DNA of 45,063 nt from Actinomycetota bacterium (GTDB taxonomy: Bacteria > Actinomycetota > Nitriliruptoria > Nitriliruptorales > Nitriliruptoraceae). Of this stretch, positions 1 to 9,023 are shown piece after piece. Numbering within the stretch: the first letter of the stretch is position 1; the number at the start of each line of letters is the position of its first letter. A program made the translations under genes and the position numbers. Where the stretch lies: positions 1 through 45,063 of the forward strand of contig JAHWJY010000011.1 in the NCBI GenBank assembly GCA_019348135.1, in the 5' to 3' direction. The notes under the pieces are model-generated. The model was not told where the DNA came from, searched no databases, and saw nothing but the letters and a program-made list of their open reading frames with translations.

Positions 1-896
1 AGGCGGCCGGCGGCGAGCAGGGCGACGAGTTCAAGTACTCCGACGTCATCGCCCGCCACTTCGGCACCGACCACCACCAGATCCGCATCGACACCCAGCG
101 GATGCTGCCGGCGCTGGGCGAGGCCATCTCCGCCATGAGCGAGCCGATGGTCAGCCACGACGCGGTGGCGTTCTACCTCCTGTCCAGCGAGGTCGCGAAG
201 CACGTCAAGGTGGTGCAGTCGGGCCAGGGCGCCGACGAGGTCTTCGCCGGCTACCACTGGTACCCGCCCATGGTCGGCGCCTCCGAGTCGGCGGCGGTCG
301 AGACCTACCGCCGCGCCTTCTTCGACCGCTCGCACGACGAGATGGCCGAGGTCCTGAACCCCGAGCACCGCATCGAGGAGGACGTCAGCCGCGCGTTCGT
401 CGAGGCCCACTTCGCGATGCCCGGCGCCGAGACGTCCGTCGACAAGGCGCTGCGGCTCGACTCCCAGATCATGCTCGTGGACGACCCCGTCAAGCGCGTC
501 GACAACATGACGATGGCGCACGGGCTGGAGGCCCGGGTGCCGTTCCTCGACCACGAGGTGCTGGAGCTCGCCGGCCGCATCCCGCCCGCGCTGAAGCTGG
601 CCCAGGACGGCAAGGGCGTGCTCAAGGAGGCCGCGCGACAGGTCATCCCGCACGACGTCATCGACCGCCCGAAGGGCTACTTCCCGGTCCCGGCCCTCAA
701 GTACCTCCAGGGGCCGTACCTCGACCACGTCCGTGACGCGCTCCACGCCCCCGAGGCGCGCCGGCGCGGGCTGTTCCGCGACGACTACGTCGAGGCGCTC
801 CTCGCGGCACCGAACGACGAGCTCACCCCGCTGCGCGGCAACAAGCTGTGGCAGCTCGGACTCCTGGAGCTGTGGCTCCAGGCACACGGGATCTGA
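1..896 (+). CDS. asnO: N-acetylglutaminylglutamine amidotransferase, C-terminal part (asparagine-synthase family)
   Basis: This is the 3' half of a glutamine-dependent amidotransferase whose start lies upstream of the window. The reading frame is open from base 3. About 297 residues are visible, covering the AMP-forming synthetase domain of the AsnB family: GQGADEVFAGY near the 5' side, then the KRVDNMTMAHGLEARVPFLD block typical of the family. In the NAGGN pathway this enzyme amidates the C-terminal glutamine of N-acetylglutaminylglutamine (TIGR03104 type). The assignment to NAGGN rather than plain asparagine synthesis rests on the next two genes, which are the other two members of the conserved trio. 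The stop is 9 nt before the next ATG, so the genes are probably one transcript. An ordinary AsnB is the alternative, but it is unlikely in this context. Confidence 0.9.
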   Translation, partial: AAGGEQGDEFKYSDVIARHFGTDHHQIRIDTQRMLPALGEAISAMSEPMVSHDAVAFYLLSSEVAKHVKVVQSGQGADEVFAGYHWYPPMVGASESAAVETYRRAFFDRSHDEMAEVLNPEHRIEEDVSRAFVEAHFAMPGAETSVDKALRLDSQIMLVDDPVKRVDNMTMAHGLEARVPFLDHEVLELAGRIPPALKLAQDGKGVLKEAARQVIPHDVIDRPKGYFPVPALKYLQGPYLDHVRDALHAPEARRRGLFRDDYVEALLAAPNDELTPLRGNKLWQLGLLELWLQAHGI

Positions 897-905
897 GGCC
901 CACCC

Positions 906-2735
906 ATGACCCGTCCCGGACGCGGTGACCGCACCGGCCGCGGCGCCGCCCGCCGGCGTGCCGGCCGGCCGGTCCACGACGATGCCCTGTCGACGCGCTC
1001 CTGGACGGACCGGCCGGCCCACCTCGCCGCCGACCTGCGCGAGAACGTCTCCGTCGAGTGCGGGTGGGGGCGGCTGATCTTCGGGCAGACGTTCCCGGAC
1101 CACACCCAGATCACCGAGGTGATCCGCGAGGAGGAGGCCGGGCGGCGGGACATCTGCATGTACGTCCGGGATCCGCACGTGCTCGTGGCGCGGGCCCCGC
1201 AGGAGCTGTTCATCGATCCGTCGCACACCTTCCGGTTGTGGCTGCACCGCTACCGGGCGAGCCCCAAGCCGCCGCGGGGGGTGGTCGTCCGCGAGATGCG
1301 CGACGAGGCCGACGCCGAGGCCATCAACCGGCTCTACACGGCGGCGGGCATGGTCACCGCGCCGGCGGAGGTCCTGTGGCGGAACCAGCGCACGAAGACC
1401 TTCATCTACCTCATCGCCGAGGACGTCGACTCCGGTGACACGGTCGGCACCGTCACCGGCGTCGACCACCGGCACGCGTTCGACGACCCCGAGCAGGGCT
1501 CGTCGCTGTGGTGCCTCGCCGTCGACCCGCAGGCGACCCGGCCGGGCGTGGGGGAGGTGCTGGTGCGCACGCTCGCCGAGCGCTTCAAGGCGCGGGGACG
1601 CGCCTACCTCGACCTGTCGGTCGTGCACGACAACGAGCCGGCCATCGGGCTCTACGAGAAGCTCGGGTTCGTGCGCGTCCCGGTGTTCGTCATCAAGCGC
1701 AAGAACCCCATCAACGAGCGCTTCTTCTCGGCGGTCCCCGACGACGACCTCGAGGCGCTCAACCCGTACGCGCGGATCGTCGCGGACGAGGCCCTGCGGC
1801 GCGGCATCAGCGTCCGGGTCGTCGACGCGGAGGGCGGGTTCCTCGAGCTCGCCCACGGTGGCCGCAGCATCATCACCCGCGAGTCGCTGTCCGAGCTGAC
1901 CACCGCCGTCGCGATGTCGATGTGCGACGACAAGCGCGTCACCCGCCGCGTCTTCGAGCGCGAGGGGCTGCGTGTCCCCCGTGGCATCACGGTCACCGAC
2001 GCCGAGGGGGCGCGGGCCTTCCTCGACGAGGCCGGCGAGGTCGTGGTCAAGCCGGCGCGGGGCGAGCAGGGCCGCGGCATCACCGTCGGGGTCACGACCC
2101 CCGACGAGCTCGAGGAGGCGATGTCGCTGGCCGAGCGGTTCTGCCCCGAGGTCCTCCTGGAGGAGGTCGTCGAGGGGGAGGACCTGCGCGTCCTGGTGAT
2201 CGACCACGAGGTCGTGGCGGCGGCCGTCCGCCGACCGGCGCGCGTCCGTGGCACCGGCAGGCACACGGTCGAGGAGCTGATCGAGTCGCAGTCGCGTCGC
2301 CGCGCCGCGGCGACCGACGGCGAGTCCTCGATCCCGGTCGACGACCTCACCGTCGCCGCGGTCCGGGGGAAGGGCTTCGAGCTGGACGACGTCCTCGACG
2401 AGGGGGTGGAGCTCGACGTGCGGCGCACCGCGAACCTCCACACCGGGGGGACGATCCACGACGTCACCGACGACCTCTCCCCGACCCTGGCCGAGGCGGC
2501 CCGGCGTGCCAGCCAGGCGCTCGACATCCCCGTCGTGGGACTCGACCTGCTCGTCCCCGACGTCACGGGGGACGACTACGTGATCATCGAGGCGAACGAG
2601 CGCCCGGGGCTCGCGAACCACGAGCCGCAACCGACCGCGGCACGGTTCGTGGACCTGCTCTTCCCGGGGACCCGCGCGCTGCCGCGCGGCTGGGACCCCG
2701 GACAGACGGGCCGCGGCGAGGACCATCTCGTGTGA
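906..2735 (+). CDS. ngs: N-acetylglutaminylglutamine synthetase (GNAT + ATP-grasp fusion)
   Basis: This 609-residue enzyme builds the acetylated dipeptide of the NAGGN osmolyte. Residues about 126-265 form a GNAT acetyltransferase domain, with the acetyl-CoA region around residues 202-220 and the YEKLGF motif at 250-255. Residues about 335-595 form an ATP-grasp ligase like cyanophycin or glutathione synthetases, with VVKPARGEQGRGITV near 380 and a late IEANERPGL metal-binding stretch. This order matches the NAGGN trio GNAT family (TIGR03103). The Arg-rich first 30 residues are poorly conserved, so the true start could be slightly downstream. The gene lies 9 nt after the amidotransferase and 69 nt before the M42 peptidase. 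Confidence 0.92.
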   Translation: MTRPGRGDRTGRGAARRRAGRPVHDDALSTRSWTDRPAHLAADLRENVSVECGWGRLIFGQTFPDHTQITEVIREEEAGRRDICMYVRDPHVLVARAPQELFIDPSHTFRLWLHRYRASPKPPRGVVVREMRDEADAEAINRLYTAAGMVTAPAEVLWRNQRTKTFIYLIAEDVDSGDTVGTVTGVDHRHAFDDPEQGSSLWCLAVDPQATRPGVGEVLVRTLAERFKARGRAYLDLSVVHDNEPAIGLYEKLGFVRVPVFVIKRKNPINERFFSAVPDDDLEALNPYARIVADEALRRGISVRVVDAEGGFLELAHGGRSIITRESLSELTTAVAMSMCDDKRVTRRVFEREGLRVPRGITVTDAEGARAFLDEAGEVVVKPARGEQGRGITVGVTTPDELEEAMSLAERFCPEVLLEEVVEGEDLRVLVIDHEVVAAAVRRPARVRGTGRHTVEELIESQSRRRAAATDGESSIPVDDLTVAAVRGKGFELDDVLDEGVELDVRRTANLHTGGTIHDVTDDLSPTLAEAARRASQALDIPVVGLDLLVPDVTGDDYVIIEANERPGLANHEPQPTAARFVDLLFPGTRALPRGWDPGQTGRGEDHLV

Positions 2736-2804
2736 GGCCCGCCACCGCCCGCTACCGACGGGAGGGCGGCGCGGCACCCGCGGTCGGCTCGCTACGGTTC
2801 CAGG

Positions 2805-3977
2805 ATGGATGCCAAGAAGCTCGACATCGACCTGGACTGGCTGCAGCGTGTCATGCTCGACATGCTGCGGATCCCGAGCCCCACGGGCCGCACCGACGAG
2901 ATCATGCAGTACGTCGGCGAGGTGCTGGAGGACCTGGGGCTGCCGTTCGCGCTGACGCGACGCGGGGCCATGTTCGCCCACCTCGAGGGCACGCGTGACG
3001 TCCCCGAGCGCGCGGTGGTCGTGCACACGGACACGATCGGGGTGATGGTCCACTCCATCAAGGCGAACGGCCGGCTGCGGGTCGTGCCGATCGGGACGCA
3101 CTCGGCACGGTTCAGCGAGGGTGCGCGCGTCACGGTCTTCACCGACGGCCCCGAGCGGTACTCCGGCACCATCCTCCCGCTGCTCGCGTCGGGGCACGCC
3201 TACGCCGACGAGGTGGACACCCAGGGGGTGGGATGGGACCACGTCGAGCTGCGCCTCGACGAACAGGTCGCGACCGACGACGACGTGCGGGCGCTCGGGG
3301 TCTCCCAGGGGGACTTCGTCGCGCTGACGGCGCTCCCCGAGGTCACGGCCTCCGGGTTCGTGAAGTCGCGCCACCTCGACGACAAGGCGGGGGTCGCCGC
3401 GGCGTTGGCGGCGGTGAAGGCCCTGCGCGAGCACGACGTCGAGCTGACGGTGCCGGCGCGCCTGCTGATCACGATCTCCGAGGAGGTCGGGCACGGGGCG
3501 AGCCACGGGCTGCAGACCGGTGTGGCCGAGATGGTCTCGATCGACAGCGCCATCGTCGCCCCGGTCCAGCACTCGACCGAGACGGGTGTCACGATCGCGA
3601 TGCAGGACCTCCACGGGCCGTTCGACTACCACCTGACGCGCAAGCTGCTGAAGCTCGCCGGCGACCACGGCATCGAGGCCAACCGCGACGTGTTCACCCA
3701 CTACCGGTCGGACGTCGCGTCGGCGCTCGAGGCCGGCGCCGAGATGCGTGCCGCCCTGATCGGGTTCGGGACCGACGCCACCCACGGCCACGAGCGCACC
3801 CACCTCGACGCCATCCGGCAGGTGGCCGAGCTGACGGCGCTGTACCTCCAGACCGACCTGACGCACGGCGACTGGGACGTCCACGACCTCGGTCCGCTGG
3901 CCGAGTTCCCGTCCACGTCCGTCCAGCCGGCTCCCCGCGAGCCCGGGATCCGGACCTCCGACGACGACGCCGAGTAG
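2805..3977 (+). CDS. NAGGN-system M42-family metallopeptidase
   Basis: This 390-residue cytosolic M42 (glutamyl aminopeptidase/endoglucanase-like) hydrolase is the third member of the NAGGN trio (TIGR03106 type). Expected binuclear metal ligands are visible: H74 and D76 in VVHTDTIG, the Asp of RHLDDKAGV, the catalytic Glu pair in SEEVGHGAS, and a late His in GTDATHGHERTHLD. Its role in the pathway is not settled. Turnover of the acetylated dipeptide when osmotic stress ends is a reasonable inference. It is 69 nt downstream of the synthetase with no obvious terminator between them, so co-transcription is likely. Length is normal for the family. Confidence 0.92.
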   Translation: MDAKKLDIDLDWLQRVMLDMLRIPSPTGRTDEIMQYVGEVLEDLGLPFALTRRGAMFAHLEGTRDVPERAVVVHTDTIGVMVHSIKANGRLRVVPIGTHSARFSEGARVTVFTDGPERYSGTILPLLASGHAYADEVDTQGVGWDHVELRLDEQVATDDDVRALGVSQGDFVALTALPEVTASGFVKSRHLDDKAGVAAALAAVKALREHDVELTVPARLLITISEEVGHGASHGLQTGVAEMVSIDSAIVAPVQHSTETGVTIAMQDLHGPFDYHLTRKLLKLAGDHGIEANRDVFTHYRSDVASALEAGAEMRAALIGFGTDATHGHERTHLDAIRQVAELTALYLQTDLTHGDWDVHDLGPLAEFPSTSVQPAPREPGIRTSDDDAE

Positions 3978-4004
3978 CCCGACCGGGCGGAGCGAGGAGC
4001 ACCC

Positions 4005-4955
4005 GTGCGGATCGCCTTGATGATCGAGGGCCAGGAGGACGTCTCCTGGAAGGACTGGACCGCGCTGGCCGAGGCGGTGGACGGCACCGGCTACGACGCG
4101 CTCTTCCGCTCGGACCACTACCTGTCGCTCATGGGCTTCGAGCACGAGCGGGACGCGACCGACGCCTGGACCGTGCTCGCCGGGCTGGCCGCCGTGACCG
4201 ATCAGGTGCGCCTCGGCACGCTCGTCTCGCCGGTGACCTTCCGCCACCCCTCCCAGCTCGCCAAGATCGTCGCCACCGTGGACCACATCTCCGGTGGACG
4301 GGTCGAGCTCGGCATGGGCGCCGGCTGGAACGAGCGCGAGCACGCGGCCTACGGCTTCGCCTTCCCGGAGGTCGGTGAGCGGTTCGACCGGCTGGAGGAG
4401 CAGGTCGAGATCGTGTCCCGCAGCTGGTCCGAGGACGAGCTGAGCTTCGCCGGCGACCACTACTCGCTCGACGGGGTCACCGCACGTCCCCGGCCGGTGC
4501 AGTCGCCACCGACGCTGCTGCTGGGAGGCAGCGCCGGCCCACGCGCCTCGGCGCTCGCCGCCCGCTACGCCGCCGAGTACAACAGCGTGCCCACGGACCA
4601 CGAGGGCGTCCGGGAGCGCCGGGCCAACCTCGACCGTGCCTGCGAGGCGGTCGAGCGCGACCCCGCGGACCTGCCGCTGTCGATGATGGTGCCGCTCGTG
4701 GTCGGCGAGACCCGTGCCGAGGTCGAGGCGCGTGCCGCGACGATCCTCGGCCGGCTCGGCCGTGACGGCACCGACGTGCCCACGTTCCTCGAGGAGCGGG
4801 CGGGCACGTGGCTCGCCGGGACGCCGTCACAGGTCCTGGACCAGATCGGCCGGCTGGGCGACCTCGGCGTGTCGCGCGTGATGCTGCAGCACCTCGACCA
4901 CACCGACCTCGAGACCGTCGAGCTCGTGGCCGAACAGGTCATCCCCAACCTGTAG
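4005..4955 (+). CDS. LLM-class F420-dependent oxidoreductase (luciferase-like)
   Basis: This 316-residue protein has the luciferase-like monooxygenase (LLM) TIM-barrel pattern: an N-terminal MRIALMIEGQ strand, FRSDHYLSL, then LGTLVSPVTFRHPSQLAK and GRVELGMGAGWNEREH. The last two are hallmarks of actinobacterial F420-dependent TIGR03560-like oxidoreductases. The substrate cannot be predicted. The start is GTG at 4005, preceded by a GGAGC-type ribosome site, 27 nt after the M42 peptidase stop. It may therefore be read through from the NAGGN operon, though no functional link is known. FMN use instead of F420 is the main alternative. Confidence 0.85.
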   Translation: MRIALMIEGQEDVSWKDWTALAEAVDGTGYDALFRSDHYLSLMGFEHERDATDAWTVLAGLAAVTDQVRLGTLVSPVTFRHPSQLAKIVATVDHISGGRVELGMGAGWNEREHAAYGFAFPEVGERFDRLEEQVEIVSRSWSEDELSFAGDHYSLDGVTARPRPVQSPPTLLLGGSAGPRASALAARYAAEYNSVPTDHEGVRERRANLDRACEAVERDPADLPLSMMVPLVVGETRAEVEARAATILGRLGRDGTDVPTFLEERAGTWLAGTPSQVLDQIGRLGDLGVSRVMLQHLDHTDLETVELVAEQVIPNL

Positions 4956-5024
4956 CCGCGTCGCCTCCCACCTCGTGTCACACCCGCGCCGTACGGTCCT
5001 GCTGTCCGATATGGGAGGGACAGC

Positions 5025-6167
5025 GTGGAAGCCGTGCTCGGGTTGCTCGGGGCCGTGGTCGTGGGGCTCGTGGTCGCGCTCGTGGTCCAGCGCCAGCAGC
5101 GCGCGGGCACGCAGGCGCTGGTCGGTGACCTCCGCCGTGAGCTCGAGGCCCAGCGCGACAGCTCGCTCAGCGCCACGATCGAGACCGTCGTGTCGATCGC
5201 GCGGGAACAGCTGGGATCGGCGTCCGCGGCCGGCGTGACGGCCCTCGACCAGCGCAACGAGCTGATGGACCAACGCATCGACGGCATGCACACCGAGCTG
5301 CAGCGGATGACCGCGCTCGTCCGCGAGCTGGAGTCGCAGCGCGCCCGGAGCCTCGGCGAGCTGTCCGAGCAGCTCGCCCACACCGGCACGACGACCGCCG
5401 AGCTCGCCAAGGTGACCCAGACCCTCCGCCAGGCGCTGTCGAGCTCGTCGTCCCGCGGCCAGTGGGGCGAGCGGATGGCCGACGACGTCCTGCGCGCCGC
5501 CGGGTTCGTCGAGGGGATGAACTACCGCCGCCAGGCCGCCACCGCCGCGGGGCGGCCCGACTTCACCTTCCTCCTGCCCGACGACCGCTGCGTGCACATG
5601 GACGTGAAGTTCCCGCTCGACAACTACCTGCGCTACCTCGACGCCGGCGACGACGCCGCGCGCGAGCTGCACGGCAAGGCGTTCCTCCGCGACGTCCGTG
5701 CGCGCGTCAAGGAGCTCACGACCCGGGACTACATCGACCCCTCCGCCGGCACGCTCGACCACGTGCTGCTGTTCATCCCGAACGAGCACGTCTACGCGTT
5801 CGTGCACGAGCGCGACAACGGCCTCCTCGACCTCGCGCTCGAGCACCGCGTCGTCCTGTGCTCGCCGCTGACGCTGTTCAGCGTCCTGTCGGTCATCCGC
5901 ACCGCGGTCGACAACTTCGCGCTCGAGCGCACCAGCGGCGAGATCCTCGAGCTGCTCGGGAGCTTCCGCAAGCAGTGGGACCTGTTCGCCGGGCAGATGG
6001 ACAAGGTCGGCGACCGCCTCGACGCCGCGCGCAAGGAGTACGACGGGCTCGTCACGACCCGCCGGCGCCAGCTCGAGCGCCAGCTCGACAAGGTCGACGA
6101 GCTGCGCGACGAGCACGCCCTGGCCGACCGCCCCGCCCTCGTCGCGCTCGAACGCGAGACGGGCTGA
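5025..6167 (+). CDS. rmuC: RmuC-family DNA recombination protein
   Basis: This 380-residue protein has a single N-terminal membrane-anchor-like helix (about residues 2-22), a predicted coiled coil rich in Gln, Glu and Arg (about 30-130), and the RmuC core beginning at SSSRGQWGERMADDVL (about 142) and running through MDVKFPLDNYLRYL and LLFIPNEHVYAF. RmuC limits DNA inversion events in E. coli and has a nuclease-like fold. The biochemical activity is not established from sequence. The start is GTG at 5025, well supported by GGGAGGG 8 nt upstream. The 69-nt gap from the oxidoreductase could hold its own promoter. Confidence 0.9.
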   Translation: MEAVLGLLGAVVVGLVVALVVQRQQRAGTQALVGDLRRELEAQRDSSLSATIETVVSIAREQLGSASAAGVTALDQRNELMDQRIDGMHTELQRMTALVRELESQRARSLGELSEQLAHTGTTTAELAKVTQTLRQALSSSSSRGQWGERMADDVLRAAGFVEGMNYRRQAATAAGRPDFTFLLPDDRCVHMDVKFPLDNYLRYLDAGDDAARELHGKAFLRDVRARVKELTTRDYIDPSAGTLDHVLLFIPNEHVYAFVHERDNGLLDLALEHRVVLCSPLTLFSVLSVIRTAVDNFALERTSGEILELLGSFRKQWDLFAGQMDKVGDRLDAARKEYDGLVTTRRRQLERQLDKVDELRDEHALADRPALVALERETG

Positions 6168-6217
6168 CAGCGCGCATCTTGGCTGCAGCGACCGGCCGGG
6201 CCGCCTACGGTCGTCCT

Positions 6218-6231
6218 ACTACGTCAGTAGT
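6218..6231. promoter_or_regulatory. Inverted repeat upstream of the peptide ABC transporter (candidate operator)
   Basis: ACTAC-gtca-GTAGT is a short perfect inverted repeat 24 nt before the substrate-binding protein start codon. It stands out as AT-richer than its surroundings and sits where an operator or a short 5' leader hairpin would be. There is no direct evidence for the binding protein. Confidence 0.3.
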
Positions 6232-6254
6232 GGACATCGACACGAGGAGCACCG

Positions 6255-7865
6255 ATGCGCATCCGACGCATGCGTTGGGTCGCCGCTGTCTTCGCGCTCT
6301 CGCTGGTTGCGGGTGCGTGCGGCGGCGGGGGATCCGACAACGAGACCGAGACCGGCGCGACCGGCGACGACACCGGATCGACCGAGGGCGCGGCCGGTGA
6401 CGACGGCGTGCTCGTCGTCGGCACCACCGAGAAGCCGTCCACGATCGACCCCGCCGAGGTCTACGAGAAGTTCGCGTCCGACCTCCTGTTCAACACGACG
6501 GACCGCCTGATCGACCTCGAGCCCGGCACGGGCGACGCGGTCGAGGGCGTCGCGGAGTCCTACGAGATCTCCGACGACGGCCTCACCTACACGTTCACGC
6601 TGCGCGAGGGCGTGACCTTCCAGGACGGCTCGGACCTCACGTCCGAGGACGTCAAGTGGTCGCTCGAGCGCTCGCTCAACATCAACCACCCCGACGGTGC
6701 CTCGTTCCTGATCGCCGGGATCGAGTCCATCGAGACGCCGGACGAGCGCACCGTCGAGATCACGATCGCCGAGCCGAACGTGACGTTCCTGTCCCGTCTG
6801 GCCTACACGGTCGCGACCATCCTGCCGAGCGACTCCGACGTCTACACGGCACCCGACGCGGCGCTCGAGGAGCCCACCGCCGAGGAGGCGGGCGAGTTCA
6901 TCCAGGGCGAGACCATCGTCGGCTCGGGGCCGTACGAGATGACCGACTACAGCCCGGACCGCGGTGCCACGCTCGAGGCGTGGGACGGCTACTGGGGCGA
7001 GGCGCCGGCCATCCCGACCGTGAAGATCCAGTTCTTCGAGTCGTCGGCGCAGATGTCGAACGCGCTGCGCAACGGCGAGATCGACCTCAACATCAACGAC
7101 CTCGGTCCGGCCGAGCGGTCCGCCCTCGAGGGTGAGGACGGCATCACGGTCGAGCAGGGCGACGGTGGTCGCATCCGCTACATCGTGCTCGACGTCACCC
7201 AGGCGCCGTTCGACGACCCGGCCGTGCGTCGGGCGATGTCGCAGCACATCGACCGGCAGCGCATCGTGGACGAGGTCTTCGAGGGCGCCGGCCAGCCGAT
7301 CTTCTCGATGATCCCCCCGGGCTACCCGGCGTCGAAGGACTACATGTCCGACATCTCCGAGGACCTCGAGGGTCCGATCGACATCGAGCTGTGGTACCCG
7401 CTGAACAAGTACGGCGACACCGAGCCCGAGGTCGCCGAGACCATCGCACGGTCGCTGACCGAGTCGGGCGTGTTCAACGTCACGACCCGCGAGGCCGACT
7501 GGGCGGCGGAGTACTCGGCGAACCTGAGCAACGGCACCTACGCCGCGTACCTGCTCGGGTGGTACCCCGACTACATCGACCCGGACGACTACATCGAGCC
7601 GTTCTACCACTCGGAGCGGACGTTCATCGGGTTCTACGGGTCGGACGAGATGGACTCGCTGATCGAGGAGGAGCAGCAGACGACCGACCTCGACGCGCGT
7701 GAGGGGATCTTCGACGAGATCCAGCAGCTCGCGGCCGAGGACATGCCGTTCATCCCGCTCTACGAGGAGTCGTCGCAGGCGTACTACGCCGACGACCTCT
7801 CGGGTGTCGAGCACTCCATCGACATCGCCATCCAGTCGCGCTGGTACATGATCTCGCGCGGCTGA
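6255..7865 (+). CDS. Peptide/oligopeptide ABC transporter substrate-binding lipoprotein (family 5)
   Basis: This 536-residue protein begins with a lipoprotein signal peptide ending in the lipobox LVAGAC, followed by a Gly/Ser/Asp/Glu-rich linker, so it is anchored outside the membrane. The rest is a SBP family 5 (DppA/OppA) protein: VVGTTEKPSTIDP at the N-terminus, YTFTLREGVTFQDGSDLTSE, IVGSGPYEMTDY and the late AYLLGWYPDYIDPDDY. The mature protein is strongly acidic, which fits a salt-adapted cell surface, although many actinobacterial SBPs are acidic. It is the first gene of a five-gene transporter operon. GAGGAG precedes the ATG. The ligand is unknown. Confidence 0.93.
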   Translation: MRIRRMRWVAAVFALSLVAGACGGGGSDNETETGATGDDTGSTEGAAGDDGVLVVGTTEKPSTIDPAEVYEKFASDLLFNTTDRLIDLEPGTGDAVEGVAESYEISDDGLTYTFTLREGVTFQDGSDLTSEDVKWSLERSLNINHPDGASFLIAGIESIETPDERTVEITIAEPNVTFLSRLAYTVATILPSDSDVYTAPDAALEEPTAEEAGEFIQGETIVGSGPYEMTDYSPDRGATLEAWDGYWGEAPAIPTVKIQFFESSAQMSNALRNGEIDLNINDLGPAERSALEGEDGITVEQGDGGRIRYIVLDVTQAPFDDPAVRRAMSQHIDRQRIVDEVFEGAGQPIFSMIPPGYPASKDYMSDISEDLEGPIDIELWYPLNKYGDTEPEVAETIARSLTESGVFNVTTREADWAAEYSANLSNGTYAAYLLGWYPDYIDPDDYIEPFYHSERTFIGFYGSDEMDSLIEEEQQTTDLDAREGIFDEIQQLAAEDMPFIPLYEESSQAYYADDLSGVEHSIDIAIQSRWYMISRG

Positions 7866-7881
7866 CCTGCACGAGCTGGAC

Positions 7882-7909
7882 GCGGCCGGGCCCACCTGGG
7901 CCCGGCCGC
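7882..7909 (+). terminator. GC-rich hairpin between SBP and first permease (attenuating terminator)
   Basis: A perfect 13-bp inverted repeat (GCGGCCGGGCCCA / TGGGCCCGGCCGC) with a tiny loop lies 16 nt after the SBP stop and is followed by a pyrimidine-rich stretch. In ABC operons such an element commonly lets the SBP be made in excess of the membrane parts, either by partial termination or by protecting the 3' end of the mRNA. There is no clear U-tract, so it may be a stabiliser more than a full terminator. Confidence 0.65.
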
Positions 7910-7959
7910 TTCCGTTCCTCCCGTCCGTACCGGCCCTCCGGGCGAGAGGGCGCGACCGC

Positions 7960-7965
7960 TACCCT
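7960..7965 (+). promoter_or_regulatory. Possible -10 element (TACCCT) before the first permease
   Basis: TACCCT is 33 nt before the GTG start of the permease and downstream of the hairpin, so it could give the permease/ATPase genes a promoter of their own. The same hexamer is found at the expected -10 distance from RNase P RNA and near tRNA-Val in this window. I see no convincing -35 here. Confidence 0.25.
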
Positions 7966-7997
7966 CCGGCCCGCTCTCCCGTCGTCGAGGAGCTCCC

Positions 7998-9023
7998 GTG
8001 GCCGCGCCATCCTCCGGTTCGCTGCGCTCCTACATCCTGGGACGCCTGGCGTTCGCACCGGTGTTCCTGTTCCTGCTCCTCACGATGCTCTTCATCCTCC
8101 TGCGGGTCGCGCCCGGCGACCCGGTGGCGGCCGCGCTGGGGGACCGCGTCTCGGCCGAGCAGCTCGACATCCGGCGTGAGGCGGCCGGCCTCAACGATCC
8201 GTTGCTCGTCCAGTACGGGCGCTACCTCGGCAACGTCGTCCAGGGCGATCTCGGCACGCCCATCACCGACCCACGCTCGGTGACCCAGATCGTCGCCGAC
8301 CTCTTCCCGGCGACGTTCGAGCTCACGATGTTCGCCATGATCGTCGCCGTCCTCGTCGGCATCATCGTGGGCGCGCTCGGGGCGCGGCACCGCGACGGGC
8401 TGTTCGACGTCGGGGGGCGGTTGTTCGGGATCCTCATCTACGCGGCGCCGGTGTTCTGGCTCGGCATCCTCGCGCAGCTGCTCTTCGCCAACCGGTGGGG
8501 GCTGTTCCCGACCGGCAACCGGGTGAGCGCGCGGATCACGTTCGACGATCCCACCGGCTTCTACCTGCTCGACGGCATCCTCACCGGCAACAGCCAGCTG
8601 TTCTGGAACGCCCTCGAACACCTCGTGCTGCCCGGCATGACCCTCGGCCTCGTGATCAGCGGCGTGTTCATACGCATGGTCCGCGTCAACATGCTCCAGA
8701 CCCTGCGGTCGGACTACGTCGAGGCCGCCATGGCACGGGGCATCCCCGAGCGCAAGGTCGTGTTCCGCCACGCCTTCCGCAACGCGCTCGTGCCGGTGGT
8801 CACGATCATGGGGCTGCAGTTCGCCCTCCTGCTCGGCGGCGCCATCCTCACCGAGACGACGTTCTCGTGGCCCGGGCTCGGCCAGGCCCTCGTCGAGTAC
8901 ATCAACACCCGCGACTACGCCGCCGTCCAGGGGATCGTCACGTTCTTCGCGATCCTCGTCGTCGCCGTGAGCCTGCTGATCGACATCATCAACGGACTCG
9001 TCGACCCACGGGTGAGGTACTGA
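7998..9023 (+). CDS. dppB: Dipeptide/oligopeptide ABC transporter permease (DppB/OppB type)
   Basis: This 341-residue inner-membrane protein has about six transmembrane helices. The N-terminal helix (residues 10-35, YILGRLAFAPVFLFLLLTML) is followed by RVAPGDPVAAALGD and a long periplasmic segment typical of DppB. The EAA loop that contacts the ATPase is EAAMARGIPERKVVFRH. The GTG start at 7998 has an AGGAG site 8 nt upstream. The stop overlaps the next start in TGATG, so the permeases are translationally coupled. Confidence 0.93.
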   Translation: MAAPSSGSLRSYILGRLAFAPVFLFLLLTMLFILLRVAPGDPVAAALGDRVSAEQLDIRREAAGLNDPLLVQYGRYLGNVVQGDLGTPITDPRSVTQIVADLFPATFELTMFAMIVAVLVGIIVGALGARHRDGLFDVGGRLFGILIYAAPVFWLGILAQLLFANRWGLFPTGNRVSARITFDDPTGFYLLDGILTGNSQLFWNALEHLVLPGMTLGLVISGVFIRMVRVNMLQTLRSDYVEAAMARGIPERKVVFRHAFRNALVPVVTIMGLQFALLLGGAILTETTFSWPGLGQALVEYINTRDYAAVQGIVTFFAILVVAVSLLIDIINGLVDPRVRY

